Shown here piece after piece: positions 50,408 through 57,793 of a stretch of 57,793 nt of DNA. Origin of the DNA: Actinospica durhamensis (GTDB lineage Bacteria; Actinomycetota; Actinomycetes; Streptomycetales; Catenulisporaceae); contig NZ_JAGSOG010000021.1 in NCBI RefSeq assembly GCF_018139695.1, positions 1-57,793 on the forward strand, given 5' to 3'. Made by a program: the position numbers and the translations under genes. The notes under the pieces are model-generated. The model was not told the DNA's origin and ran no database searches. It was given only the letters and a program-made list of their open reading frames with translations. Every line of letters begins with the position of its first letter. Position 1 is the first letter of the stretch.

Positions 50408-53400
50408 GTGTCTTCCGACTCCTTCGTGCACCTGCACGTCCACACCGAGTACTCCAAGCTCGACGGTGCGGCCAAGATGAAGCCGCTGGTCGCGGAGGCG
50501 GCGCGGCTGGGGATGCCGGCGATCGGCATGTCCGATCACGGCAACATGTTCGGCGCCTACGACCTGTGGAAGTCGGCCAAGGACGCGCGCGCGGCGGGGG
50601 CCGAGATCAAGCCGATCATCGGCATCGAGGCGTACGTGGCGCCGGAGTCGCGGTTCACCAAGAAGCCGGTGTTCTGGGGCGGTCCGAGCCGGCCGGGGAC
50701 GGGCGGGGACGACGAGGAAGAGGGCGGCAAGGACGTCTCCGGGCGGGGCGCCTACACCCACATCACCATGCAGTCGATCAACGCGACCGGGCTGCGCAAC
50801 CTGTTCAAGATCTCCTCGATCGCCTCGTTCGAGGGCTTCTACAAGGCGCCCCGGATGGACCGGGAGCTGATCTCGCAGAACGCCGAGGGCATCGTGGCCA
50901 CCACCGGCTGCCCCTCCGGCGAGGTGCAGACCCGGCTGCGGCTCGGCCAGTTCGACGAGGCGGTCAAGGCGGCGTCGGCCTACCAGGACATCTTCGGCAA
51001 GGACCACTACTTCCTCGAGCTGATGGACCACGACCTCGGCATCGAGCGCCAGGTGCGCGACGGGCTGCTCGAGATCGGCCGCAAGCTCGGGATCCGGCCG
51101 CTGGCCACCAACGACTCGCACTACATCACCGAGGACCAGGCCCCGGCGCACGACGCGATGCTGGCCATCGGCGTCGGGCGCAACCTGGACGACCCGACCC
51201 GGTTCCGCTTCAACGGCACCGGCTACTACATCAAGCCGGCCGACGACATGCGGCGGCTGTTCGACTCGGTGCCCGGCGCCTGCGACAGTTCGCTGCTGAT
51301 CGCCGAGATGGTCGCGCCGGACGCGTACGACGAGGTCTTCGCCGAGAACAAGTCCTGGATGCCGCAGTTCCCGGTGCCCGAGGGCGAGACCCAGGCGTCT
51401 TGGCTGCGCAAGGAGGTCTACGCCGGGGCGCACCGCCGCTTCGGGGCTGAGCTGAGCCCGGAGTACTCCGACCGGATCGAGCTCGAGCTCGCGCTGATGG
51501 AGCGGATGGACTTCTGCGCGTACTTCCTCATCGTCGGTGACATCTGCCAGTACGCCAAGCGCTCCGGCATCGCGCTCGGCCCGGGCCGTGGCTCGGCCAC
51601 CGGCTCGATGGTGGCCTACTGCCTGCGGATCACCGAGCTCGACCCGATCGAGCATGCGCTGCTGTTCGAGCGGTTCCTCAACCCCGAGCGCATCTCGCCC
51701 CCCGACATCGACCTCGACTTCGCGGACGACCGGCGCGACGAGATGCTGCGCTACGTCACCGAGAAGTACGGCGCCGAGTGTGTGGCGCAGGTCAACACCT
51801 TCGGCCGGATCAAGACCAAGCAGGCGATCAAGGACGCGTCCCGGATCCTGGGCTACCCGTTCGCGCTCGGCGAGAAGATCACCAAGGCGCTGCCGCCGCC
51901 GGTGATGGCCAAGGACATCCCGATCTACGGCATCTTCGACGAGAAGCACGACCGGTTCAAGGAAGCCGGCGAGATCCGCGCCCTGTACGACGCGGACCCG
52001 GACGTCAAGAAGGTCATCGACACCGCGCGCGGCGTCGAGGGCATGATGCGCAACTTCGGCGTGCACGCGTGCGCCGTCATCATCGGTTCGCAGCCGCTGA
52101 CCAACGCCGTCCCGCTGCACATGCGGGAGAAGGACGGCGCGGTCATCACCGGGTTCGAGTACCCGAGCTGCGAGGCCATGGGCCTGCTGAAGATGGACTT
52201 CCTGGGGCTGCGCAACCTCAAGGTCATCTCCGACGCGATCGCGCTGATCAAGGTCAGCCACGACGTGGAGATCGACCTCGAGACGCTGGAGCTGCAAGAC
52301 GAGAAGACCTTCGAGCTGATGTCGCGCGGCGACACGCTCGGGGTGTTCCAGCTCGACAACTCGGGCATGCGCAACCTGCTCAAGTCCATGGGCGTGACGA
52401 AGTTCGGTGACATCGCGGCCGTGCTCGCGCTCTACCGGCCGGGCCCGATGGAAGCGAACTCGCACATCAACTACGCCGAGCGCAAGAACGGCCGGCAGGA
52501 GTCCACCCCGATCCACCCGGAGCTGGCCGAGGTGCTCGAGCCGATCCTGGGTGAGACCTACGGCCTGGTGGTCTACCAGGAGCAGGTCATGGCGATCGCG
52601 CGGAACCTGGCCGGGTACTCGCTCGGCGGCGCCGACCTGCTGCGCCGGGCGATGGGCAAGAAGAAGAAGGAGATCCTGGACGCCGAGTTCGAGCGCTTCT
52701 CGGCGGGCATGGCGGACAACGGGTACTCGAAGGAGGCCATCCAGTCCGTCTGGGACGTGCTGGTGCCCTTCTCCGGGTACGGATTCAACAAGTCGCACAC
52801 CGCCGGATACGGCATCGTCTCGTTCTGGACCGCGTACCTCAAGGCCAACTACCCGGTCGAGTTCATGGCCGCGCTGCTCACCTCGACCGGCGGCGACAAG
52901 GACAAGTCGGCCATCTACCTGGCCGAGTGCCGCCGGATGGGCATCCAGGTGCTCCCGCCGGACGTGAACGAGTCGGCCCACCAGTTCACCCCGGTCGGCG
53001 GGGACATCCGCTTCGGCCTCGGCGCGGTGCGCAACGTCGGCGAGAACGTGGTGGACGCGATCATCCGCGCCCGCAAGTCGAAGGGCGCGTACACCTCCTT
53101 CGGCGACTTCCTGGACAAGGTCGAGCTGGTCGTGTGCAACAAGCGCGCGGTCGAGTCGCTGATCAAGTCCGGCGGCTACGACTCGCTGCGCCACCCGCGC
53201 CGCGCCCTGATCGAAGTGCACGAATCCGCCGTCGACTCGGTGATCAGCCTGAAGAAGGCCGAGGCGTTCGGGCAGGACTCGCTGTTCGGCGAGCTCGGCG
53301 CGGACGAGCCGGACGTGGCCTCCTTCGGCGGCACGGCGATCGCGGACGACGCGCCGGAGTGGAGCAAGAAGGTGCTGCTCTCCTACGAGCGGGAGATGCT

Positions 53401-53992
53401 CGGCCTCTACGTCTCGGACCACCCGCTCGGCGGCGCGGAGCCGCTGCTCGCCCGGCACCGCGACCTGTCCATCCCGGACCTGCTGGAGAACGAGCGGACC
53501 GAGGGCCAGGTGCGCATCGCGGGCCTGATCACCAAGGTGGACCGCAAGGTCAACCAGCGCGGCGAGACCTGGGCCGCCGTGGTGGTCGAGGACCTCGACG
53601 CGAGCATCGACGTGCTCTTCTTCCCGCAGGCCTACCAGCTGTACGTGGACGAGCTGCGCCCGGACGCCGCCGTCTCGGTGCGCGGAAACCTCAAGGAGCG
53701 CGACGGGGTCAAGTCGGTGATGGGCCAGGAGCTCGCGCCGCTGGACATCTCCACCGCCGGGACGGACATGCCGGTGCTGCTGACCCTGCGCGAGCGGCGG
53801 GTGAACGCCCAGTCGGTGGCCGAGCTCAGGCGGATCCTGGAGACCTACCCGGGCGGCCAGCGGGTGCAGCTGACCGTGGTGGGCAGCGACAAGACGTCGA
53901 AGTACGCGCTCCCGGCCTACCGGGTGGACGCCGGCAACGGGTTCTACTCGGAGGTCAAGGCCCTGTTCGGCCCGGGGGTCATGACGGCGTGA
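50408..53992 (+). CDS. dnaE: DNA polymerase III alpha subunit
   Basis: A 1194-residue replicative polymerase (DnaE1 type). The N-terminal PHP domain starts FVHLHVHTEYSKLDGAAK. The palm carries GPGRGSATGSMVAYCL and the catalytic aspartates in PPDIDLDFADDRRDE (about 433-437). The tau/clamp-binding and OB regions are in the C-terminal third (RIAGLITKVDRKVNQRGETW). Residues about 100-125 contain an acidic insertion (GGDDEEEGGKD) also seen in relatives. GTG 50408 matches the family start; the open frame from 50342 is longer but unconserved. A hairpin follows the stop. Confidence 0.97.
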   Translation: MSSDSFVHLHVHTEYSKLDGAAKMKPLVAEAARLGMPAIGMSDHGNMFGAYDLWKSAKDARAAGAEIKPIIGIEAYVAPESRFTKKPVFWGGPSRPGTGGDDEEEGGKDVSGRGAYTHITMQSINATGLRNLFKISSIASFEGFYKAPRMDRELISQNAEGIVATTGCPSGEVQTRLRLGQFDEAVKAASAYQDIFGKDHYFLELMDHDLGIERQVRDGLLEIGRKLGIRPLATNDSHYITEDQAPAHDAMLAIGVGRNLDDPTRFRFNGTGYYIKPADDMRRLFDSVPGACDSSLLIAEMVAPDAYDEVFAENKSWMPQFPVPEGETQASWLRKEVYAGAHRRFGAELSPEYSDRIELELALMERMDFCAYFLIVGDICQYAKRSGIALGPGRGSATGSMVAYCLRITELDPIEHALLFERFLNPERISPPDIDLDFADDRRDEMLRYVTEKYGAECVAQVNTFGRIKTKQAIKDASRILGYPFALGEKITKALPPPVMAKDIPIYGIFDEKHDRFKEAGEIRALYDADPDVKKVIDTARGVEGMMRNFGVHACAVIIGSQPLTNAVPLHMREKDGAVITGFEYPSCEAMGLLKMDFLGLRNLKVISDAIALIKVSHDVEIDLETLELQDEKTFELMSRGDTLGVFQLDNSGMRNLLKSMGVTKFGDIAAVLALYRPGPMEANSHINYAERKNGRQESTPIHPELAEVLEPILGETYGLVVYQEQVMAIARNLAGYSLGGADLLRRAMGKKKKEILDAEFERFSAGMADNGYSKEAIQSVWDVLVPFSGYGFNKSHTAGYGIVSFWTAYLKANYPVEFMAALLTSTGGDKDKSAIYLAECRRMGIQVLPPDVNESAHQFTPVGGDIRFGLGAVRNVGENVVDAIIRARKSKGAYTSFGDFLDKVELVVCNKRAVESLIKSGGYDSLRHPRRALIEVHESAVDSVISLKKAEAFGQDSLFGELGADEPDVASFGGTAIADDAPEWSKKVLLSYEREMLGLYVSDHPLGGAEPLLARHRDLSIPDLLENERTEGQVRIAGLITKVDRKVNQRGETWAAVVVEDLDASIDVLFFPQAYQLYVDELRPDAAVSVRGNLKERDGVKSVMGQELAPLDISTAGTDMPVLLTLRERRVNAQSVAELRRILETYPGGQRVQLTVVGSDKTSKYALPAYRVDAGNGFYSEVKALFGPGVMTA

Positions 53993-53993
53993 G

Positions 53994-54017
53994 GGCGCCC
54001 GGCGCCGCGCGGGCGCC
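53994..54017 (+). terminator. dnaE terminator hairpin
   Basis: GGCGCCCG (53994-54001) pairs with CGGGCGCC (54010-54017) two bases after the stop codon, with no T-tract. Confidence 0.6.
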
Positions 54018-54070
54018 GAGCCGGGTGTGGCCGGGTGAAATTGTCGGTAGCGGGTGATTCACTCTCAGAC

Positions 54071-54859
54071 ATGGAGACCTCACGACTTCGCGCCGGCCTG
54101 GACCACGAGTTCCACCTCCTGCGCGCCGCCATCGCGAGTGCGGATCGGGAGGCCAAGGTGCCCGGCTGCCCCGACTGGACGGCGGATCAGCTCGCGCACC
54201 ACGTCGCCCAGACGTACCTGCACAAGGTCGAGTGCATCCGGCTCGGGGAGTTCCCGCAGGACTGGCCCCCGCAGCTCGACCCCGACCCGGTCGCGGTGCT
54301 CGACGAGCAGTTCGGCGCGCTCACCGCGTCCTTCGACGCGCACGATCCGGCCGGCCCGGCGGCGACCTGGCACGATCCGGACCAGACGGTGGGGTTCTGG
54401 ATACGCCGGATGGCGCACGAGACGGTCGTGCACCGGGTGGACGCCGAGCAGGTCGCAGGGCTCGAGCTCGCCCCGATCGACGACGAGGTGGCGCTGGACG
54501 GGATCGACGAGTTCCTGACCCTGTTCATCGGGTTCTTCAGCCGGAAGTACCCGGAGGAGTACGGTTCCGCGCTGCGCGATCCGGATCCGCGTCCGCTCGC
54601 CGTGACCGCGGGCAACCGGACCTGGACGCTCGCGACCACCGAGGCCGGAGTCGAGGTCACCGCGTTCGAGGACGACGTCGCAGCGGGCGAGCACGCCGCG
54701 CGGGACGCGGCCGAGCGGGCGGCCGTGACGGTCTCGGGGCAGCCCGCGGACGTGCTGCTGTGGCTGTGGGTCAGGGTCGACGACGGCGCCGTGCGGATCA
54801 CCGGCGACGAGCAGGCGCTCGCTCAGTTCAAGGCCCTGCGAAAGGAGGCGACGCAGTAG
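54071..54859 (+). CDS. Maleylpyruvate isomerase/mycothiol-dependent DinB-fold protein
   Basis: A 262-residue protein of the actinobacterial mycothiol-dependent family (DinB_2/MDMPI N-domain). Metal-binding residues are expected in DWTADQLAHHVAQTYLHKV (His near residue 51) and RRMAHETVVHRVDAEQ (His residues near 118 and 122). The C-terminal half is the MDMPI C domain with LWLWVRVDDGAVRITGD. It may use mycothiol in detoxification or isomerisation. ATG 54071 is supported by the family start (TSRLRAGLDHEFHLLRAA). Confidence 0.87.
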   Translation: METSRLRAGLDHEFHLLRAAIASADREAKVPGCPDWTADQLAHHVAQTYLHKVECIRLGEFPQDWPPQLDPDPVAVLDEQFGALTASFDAHDPAGPAATWHDPDQTVGFWIRRMAHETVVHRVDAEQVAGLELAPIDDEVALDGIDEFLTLFIGFFSRKYPEEYGSALRDPDPRPLAVTAGNRTWTLATTEAGVEVTAFEDDVAAGEHAARDAAERAAVTVSGQPADVLLWLWVRVDDGAVRITGDEQALAQFKALRKEATQ

Positions 54860-54943
54860 CGGCCCGCCGAACGTCCATGGGCTCTGATATGCCGCGCGGC
54901 CCGTCGCCTCGCCGACGCCGCAGGACACGGGCCGCACGCATGC

Positions 54944-55684
54944 TCACGCGTCGGCGGCGTGCTCCAGCAGGCCGTCCCGCAGCGCCTCGACGGTCGCGCC
55001 GCTCAGTCCGTGCGCCTCGAGGTAGCCGAGCGGCGAGCCGTGCGCCTGGTCCAGCGCGGCGAGCGTGTTCTCCATCAGTTCGGTGCTGACGCTGGTGCGG
55101 ATGCGGCCGAGCAGTCCGGTGTTGCTCGCGACGTAGTCCGCCACGATCACCGGGCGCGGCACGCCGAGGAGTTCGAGCAGCAGCGCGATGGTCAGGCCGG
55201 TGCGGTCCTTGCCCGCCGTGCAGTGCACCAGCGCGGGCGCGGCGTCGGGACGGCTGAGATATTCGAACACTTCGACGATGCCCGGAGCGCTGCGTTCGAC
55301 CAGGTGCAGATACAGCTCCATCGGGCCGGCCGGCAGGTCGTCGAGCGTGCCGAGATAGTCGACCACGACCACCTCGACCTCGGTCAGCCCCGGCGCGAGC
55401 GCGCTCGGAGCCTCGTCCCGCTCCTCCTGCGTGCGCAGGTCGAACACCGTGCGCAGGCCCAGGTCGGCGAGGGTGCCGGCGCCGGCGGCCGTGAGCCGGT
55501 CGAGTGCGGCCGAGCGCAGGACCCGGCCGCGGCGCACCGTGCCGAGCGCGCCGGACAGGCCGCCGAGGTCGCGCGCGTTGTGCACCCTGGCGATGTTCAG
55601 CGCGCGCTCGAGGCCCACCTCGTCGAGGTAGGCCTGCGCGGGCCCGTCGGCCGCCGATTTCGCGCGTTCATCGTTGCCGCTCAT
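54944..55684 (-). CDS. PtpB-like tyrosine/phosphoinositide phosphatase
   Basis: A 246-residue phosphatase with the P-loop HCTAGKDRTG (Cys nucleophile, Arg), the Lys and Asp being characteristic of the MptpB/lipid-phosphatase-like group. The N-terminal NARDLGGLSGALGTVRRGRVLRS is the conserved substrate-side motif, and FDLRTQEERDEAP is the general region. No signal peptide. ATG 55684 has TAACGT exactly six bases upstream on its strand (55691-55696), so the message is probably leaderless. It follows a Ser/Thr kinase on the same strand, but the intervening box suggests its own promoter. Confidence 0.9.
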   Translation of the reverse strand: MSGNDERAKSAADGPAQAYLDEVGLERALNIARVHNARDLGGLSGALGTVRRGRVLRSAALDRLTAAGAGTLADLGLRTVFDLRTQEERDEAPSALAPGLTEVEVVVVDYLGTLDDLPAGPMELYLHLVERSAPGIVEVFEYLSRPDAAPALVHCTAGKDRTGLTIALLLELLGVPRPVIVADYVASNTGLLGRIRTSVSTELMENTLAALDQAHGSPLGYLEAHGLSGATVEALRDGLLEHAADA

Positions 55685-55707
55685 GCCGCCACGTTAACCC
55701 AGACGGC

Positions 55708-57786
55708 CTAACAGCGGTTGCTCGCGCCGACCGCGCCGACGAAGTTCGAGTCCGAGATCCAGCCGTACTTGTCGTTCACGGTGTCCTGCACGTACGTCCA
55801 CTCGTTGCCGTAGGCGTTGGTGACGTAGCACCACAGCCGCAGCCGGTCCCCGTGCGCCGCCGTGAAACCGGTGGTGGCGCAGGCCGAGTAGGGCCCGATG
55901 TACAGGTTCCAGCTGCCGTTGCCCGAGCCGTATCCGTACTCTGATCCCTGCTCGACGGCGTCCCAGCCGCTGCACCCGGTGTTCACGGGGGACGCGGTGG
56001 GCGAAGCCGTGGTGGCCTTCGCGGACGTCGGGGCGGCGGCAGCGGAGGTGGTGGTCGAGCCGCCCGCACCGCCGCCGGGAGCGGCTGCCGAGGAACTCGA
56101 CCCGTTCACCACGCCCCCGCCCGCCGCTGAGGACGCCGCCGACGCCGCCGACGAAGCGGGCCCGGCGGAGCCGCTGGAGCTGGGCGAACCGGAGGGCCGT
56201 ACCGTGGCCGACGGCGAGATCGAGCCGGAGGGGAACGCCGAGGCCGTGCCGGAAGCCTCACCGAGTGACGCGCCGCCGCCCGGAATCACGGCGCTGGTGC
56301 CGGTGAGCGCGTCCACCTTGTCGCCGCCCGCACCGCTTCCGCCGCCGGGTCCCCACACCAGCATGGCCGCCACACCGAGCACCACGACCGTCACCGCGGC
56401 CGCGCCGACGACGATGCGCCCGCGCGTCCGGGCGCGTCCGGGCCTGGTGAGGGCGTCGCCGACGCGATTGCCGCCGGGACGGTTGTCCACGAGAACGGTC
56501 TGGAGCTCGTCCGGCGGGAGCGCGGGCGGCACCGGGATGACGAGCGCCTGCGGATCGAAGTCCGGCCGGTGCGGTGCCGGTGCCGGCTCCGCCGGCTTCG
56601 GGGGTTCCGGCAGGTCGGCGAGCTCCGGCAGCGTCCGGCCCGCCGCCCTGGTCCGCTCGGCGATGCGCTCGGCCAGCGCCGCCGGCCACTGCGCGAACCG
56701 ACCAGGGACCCACGCTCCTGCCGTCGCCGCCGCCTGCGTCTGCGCCACGACCCCGGCGGCGTTCGGGCGGCTGAGCGGGTCCTTGCCGAGACAGCGCAGC
56801 ACCAGCTCGCGCAGGGCGGGGGAGACCCGGGCCAGCGAGTCGAAGTCCGGCTCCTCGTAGACGACGCGGAAGAGCACCTCCGCCGTCCCGCCCTCGCCGA
56901 ACGGCAGCTTCCCGGTGGCCGCGAAGTACAGCAGCACGCCGAGCGAGAAGATGTCGGACGCGGGCGTCACCTCGCCGGACTTCGCCTGTTCCGGGGCCAT
57001 GTAGGACGGGGTTCCGACATTCAGGCCGGTCGCCGTCAGCTGGCTCAGGTCGGACGCGTGGGCCACGCCGAAGTCGATGATCTTCGCGCCCTCGGTGCCG
57101 AGGATGACGTTGGACGGCTTGACGTCCCGGTGCACGAGGTCGGCCTGGTGCACCGCGACCAGGGCCGAACCCAGGTCCGCCGCCAGCCGCCAGACCGCCG
57201 GATCCGGCAGCGCACTGCCCTGGCGCACCGCGTCGCCGAGCGCGACTCCGGGCACGAATTCCGTCGCCATCCACGGCTGCTGCGCGCGCGGTTCGCCGTG
57301 CACGAGCGCCGCGGCGTACGGAGTGCTGACCCGGCCGACGGCCTCGAGTTCGCGCGCGAACCGGCGGCGGAAGTCGGGATCGTCGGCGAGGTCCGGGCGG
57401 ATGACCTTCACCGCGGCCCAGGTGGCGGGCGCGGATCCGCCGCGGTTTGCGCCGGGGCCGGCGGGAGTCGAGCCGAGATAGACGCGTCCCATGCCGCCGA
57501 CGCCGAGCAGGGCGTGGATCCGGTACCTGCCGACCATCGCCGGGTCGCTCCGGCTCAGCGGCTTCGCGCCGAGGACCGCGAGTTCGGGCGCCAGCGGAAG
57601 TTGGGACTGCGCTGGCGGGTCGCCCGGGTCGCTTGCGTCAGTCGGACCAACCGCATCCGGACCGTACCCGGGGTTCTGCTCGGCACCAGGCCCAGGTCCG
57701 CCGGGACCGCCCGCGAGCGGCACCGCCGGTATTCCCGCGTGATCCCCCTGGCCGTCGTGGCCACCCCAGCCCGTCGCGCCGTTCAC
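55708..57786 (-). CDS. Membrane Ser/Thr protein kinase with SH3-like extracellular end
   Basis: A Hanks-type kinase of at least 692 residues; the GTG at 57786 is eight bases from the window end, so the true start may lie outside. Residues 1-75 are Gly/Pro-rich. The kinase domain (about 86-345) has GVGGMGRVYL, Lys127, HRDVKPSN (219-226) and DFG (238-240). A basic linker leads to a membrane helix (about 457-478). Then comes a Ser/Ala/Gly-rich stalk and a C-terminal module with LRLWCYVTNAYGNEWTYVQD and KYGWISDSNFV, a bacterial SH3-like domain rather than PASTA repeats. It may sense cell-wall glycans or peptides. Confidence 0.9.
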   Translation of the reverse strand: MNGATGWGGHDGQGDHAGIPAVPLAGGPGGPGPGAEQNPGYGPDAVGPTDASDPGDPPAQSQLPLAPELAVLGAKPLSRSDPAMVGRYRIHALLGVGGMGRVYLGSTPAGPGANRGGSAPATWAAVKVIRPDLADDPDFRRRFARELEAVGRVSTPYAAALVHGEPRAQQPWMATEFVPGVALGDAVRQGSALPDPAVWRLAADLGSALVAVHQADLVHRDVKPSNVILGTEGAKIIDFGVAHASDLSQLTATGLNVGTPSYMAPEQAKSGEVTPASDIFSLGVLLYFAATGKLPFGEGGTAEVLFRVVYEEPDFDSLARVSPALRELVLRCLGKDPLSRPNAAGVVAQTQAAATAGAWVPGRFAQWPAALAERIAERTRAAGRTLPELADLPEPPKPAEPAPAPHRPDFDPQALVIPVPPALPPDELQTVLVDNRPGGNRVGDALTRPGRARTRGRIVVGAAAVTVVVLGVAAMLVWGPGGGSGAGGDKVDALTGTSAVIPGGGASLGEASGTASAFPSGSISPSATVRPSGSPSSSGSAGPASSAASAASSAAGGGVVNGSSSSAAAPGGGAGGSTTTSAAAAPTSAKATTASPTASPVNTGCSGWDAVEQGSEYGYGSGNGSWNLYIGPYSACATTGFTAAHGDRLRLWCYVTNAYGNEWTYVQDTVNDKYGWISDSNFVGAVGASNRC

Positions 57787-57793
57787 GCCGCCC

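Noticed and set aside
50378-53458. 1026-codon minus-strand open frame within dnaE
   Set aside because: It is a shadow of dnaE codons and has no domain.

Overview
The window is high-GC (roughly 70 percent or more) actinobacterial chromosome. It has GTG/TTG starts, many 4-base ATGA/GTGA stop-start overlaps, a histone-H1-like lysine tail on HU, an NdgR-type IclR gene facing leuCD, a SigE-family sigma factor and mycothiol/F420-associated families. The gene order ndgR-leuCD-hup-cofC-plsC-gpsA-ddl-DUF3515-lrp-thiL-thiD-rpmB-DAK-recG-rsmD-coaD-rpmF-rnc-mutM resembles the Streptomyces chromosomal core. The joining of this block to folC-DUF4233-ndk, and the accessory content, suggest a filamentous relative such as Streptomycetales or Catenulisporales. 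The lineage is inference. I saw no rRNA, tRNA, CRISPR array or insertion sequence.

Region 1 (1-13,020) is accessory and regulatory. It holds a DUF1453-like membrane protein translationally coupled to a NarL-type two-component pair (383-2984). Next is a five-gene same-strand cluster (3380-9470): a ThDP-dependent acetolactate-synthase-fold enzyme, an MFS permease, a GT-A glycosyltransferase with a GT7-like C-terminal motif, a YvcK/CofD-fold protein and a second small glycosyltransferase-like protein. A PIG-V-type membrane mannosyltransferase follows, then a convergent PAS-GGDEF-EAL c-di-GMP enzyme.

Region 2 (13,398-18,700) has a TetR repressor divergent from a DHA2 drug-efflux pump, sharing a 35-base interrupted palindrome that sits on the pump promoter. 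A CocE/S15-type hydrolase follows whose 3' end runs into tandem repeats.

Region 3 (18,678-45,071) is core metabolism and information processing: leucine synthesis, nucleoid protein, F420 guanylyltransferase, phospholipid and cell-wall precursors, thiamine kinases, L28 and L32, RecG, RsmD, CoaD, RNase III, MutM, folylpolyglutamate synthase and Ndk.

Region 4 (45,206-49,456) is the most notable island. Four minus-strand genes with 1-4 base overlaps encode a TerY-like vWA protein that has lost its 5' end and MIDAS motif, a PP2C phosphatase, a protein-kinase-like protein with membrane segments and helix-hairpin-helix DNA-binding motifs, and a membrane-anchored Mrr-type PD-(D/E)XK nuclease. This is a TerY-P-type triad coupled to a nuclease, plausibly a stress or defence signalling unit, now partly decayed.

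Region 5 (49,835-57,793) carries a GNAT acetyltransferase, the replicative polymerase DnaE, a mycothiol-type DinB-fold protein, a PtpB-like tyrosine phosphatase and a PASTA-less Ser/Thr kinase with an SH3-like extracellular end that runs to the window edge.

Two patterns cut across the window. At least ten starts look leaderless, with a TANNNT-like box 6-7 bases before the start codon. Short tandem repeats also cluster at the 3' ends of several genes.
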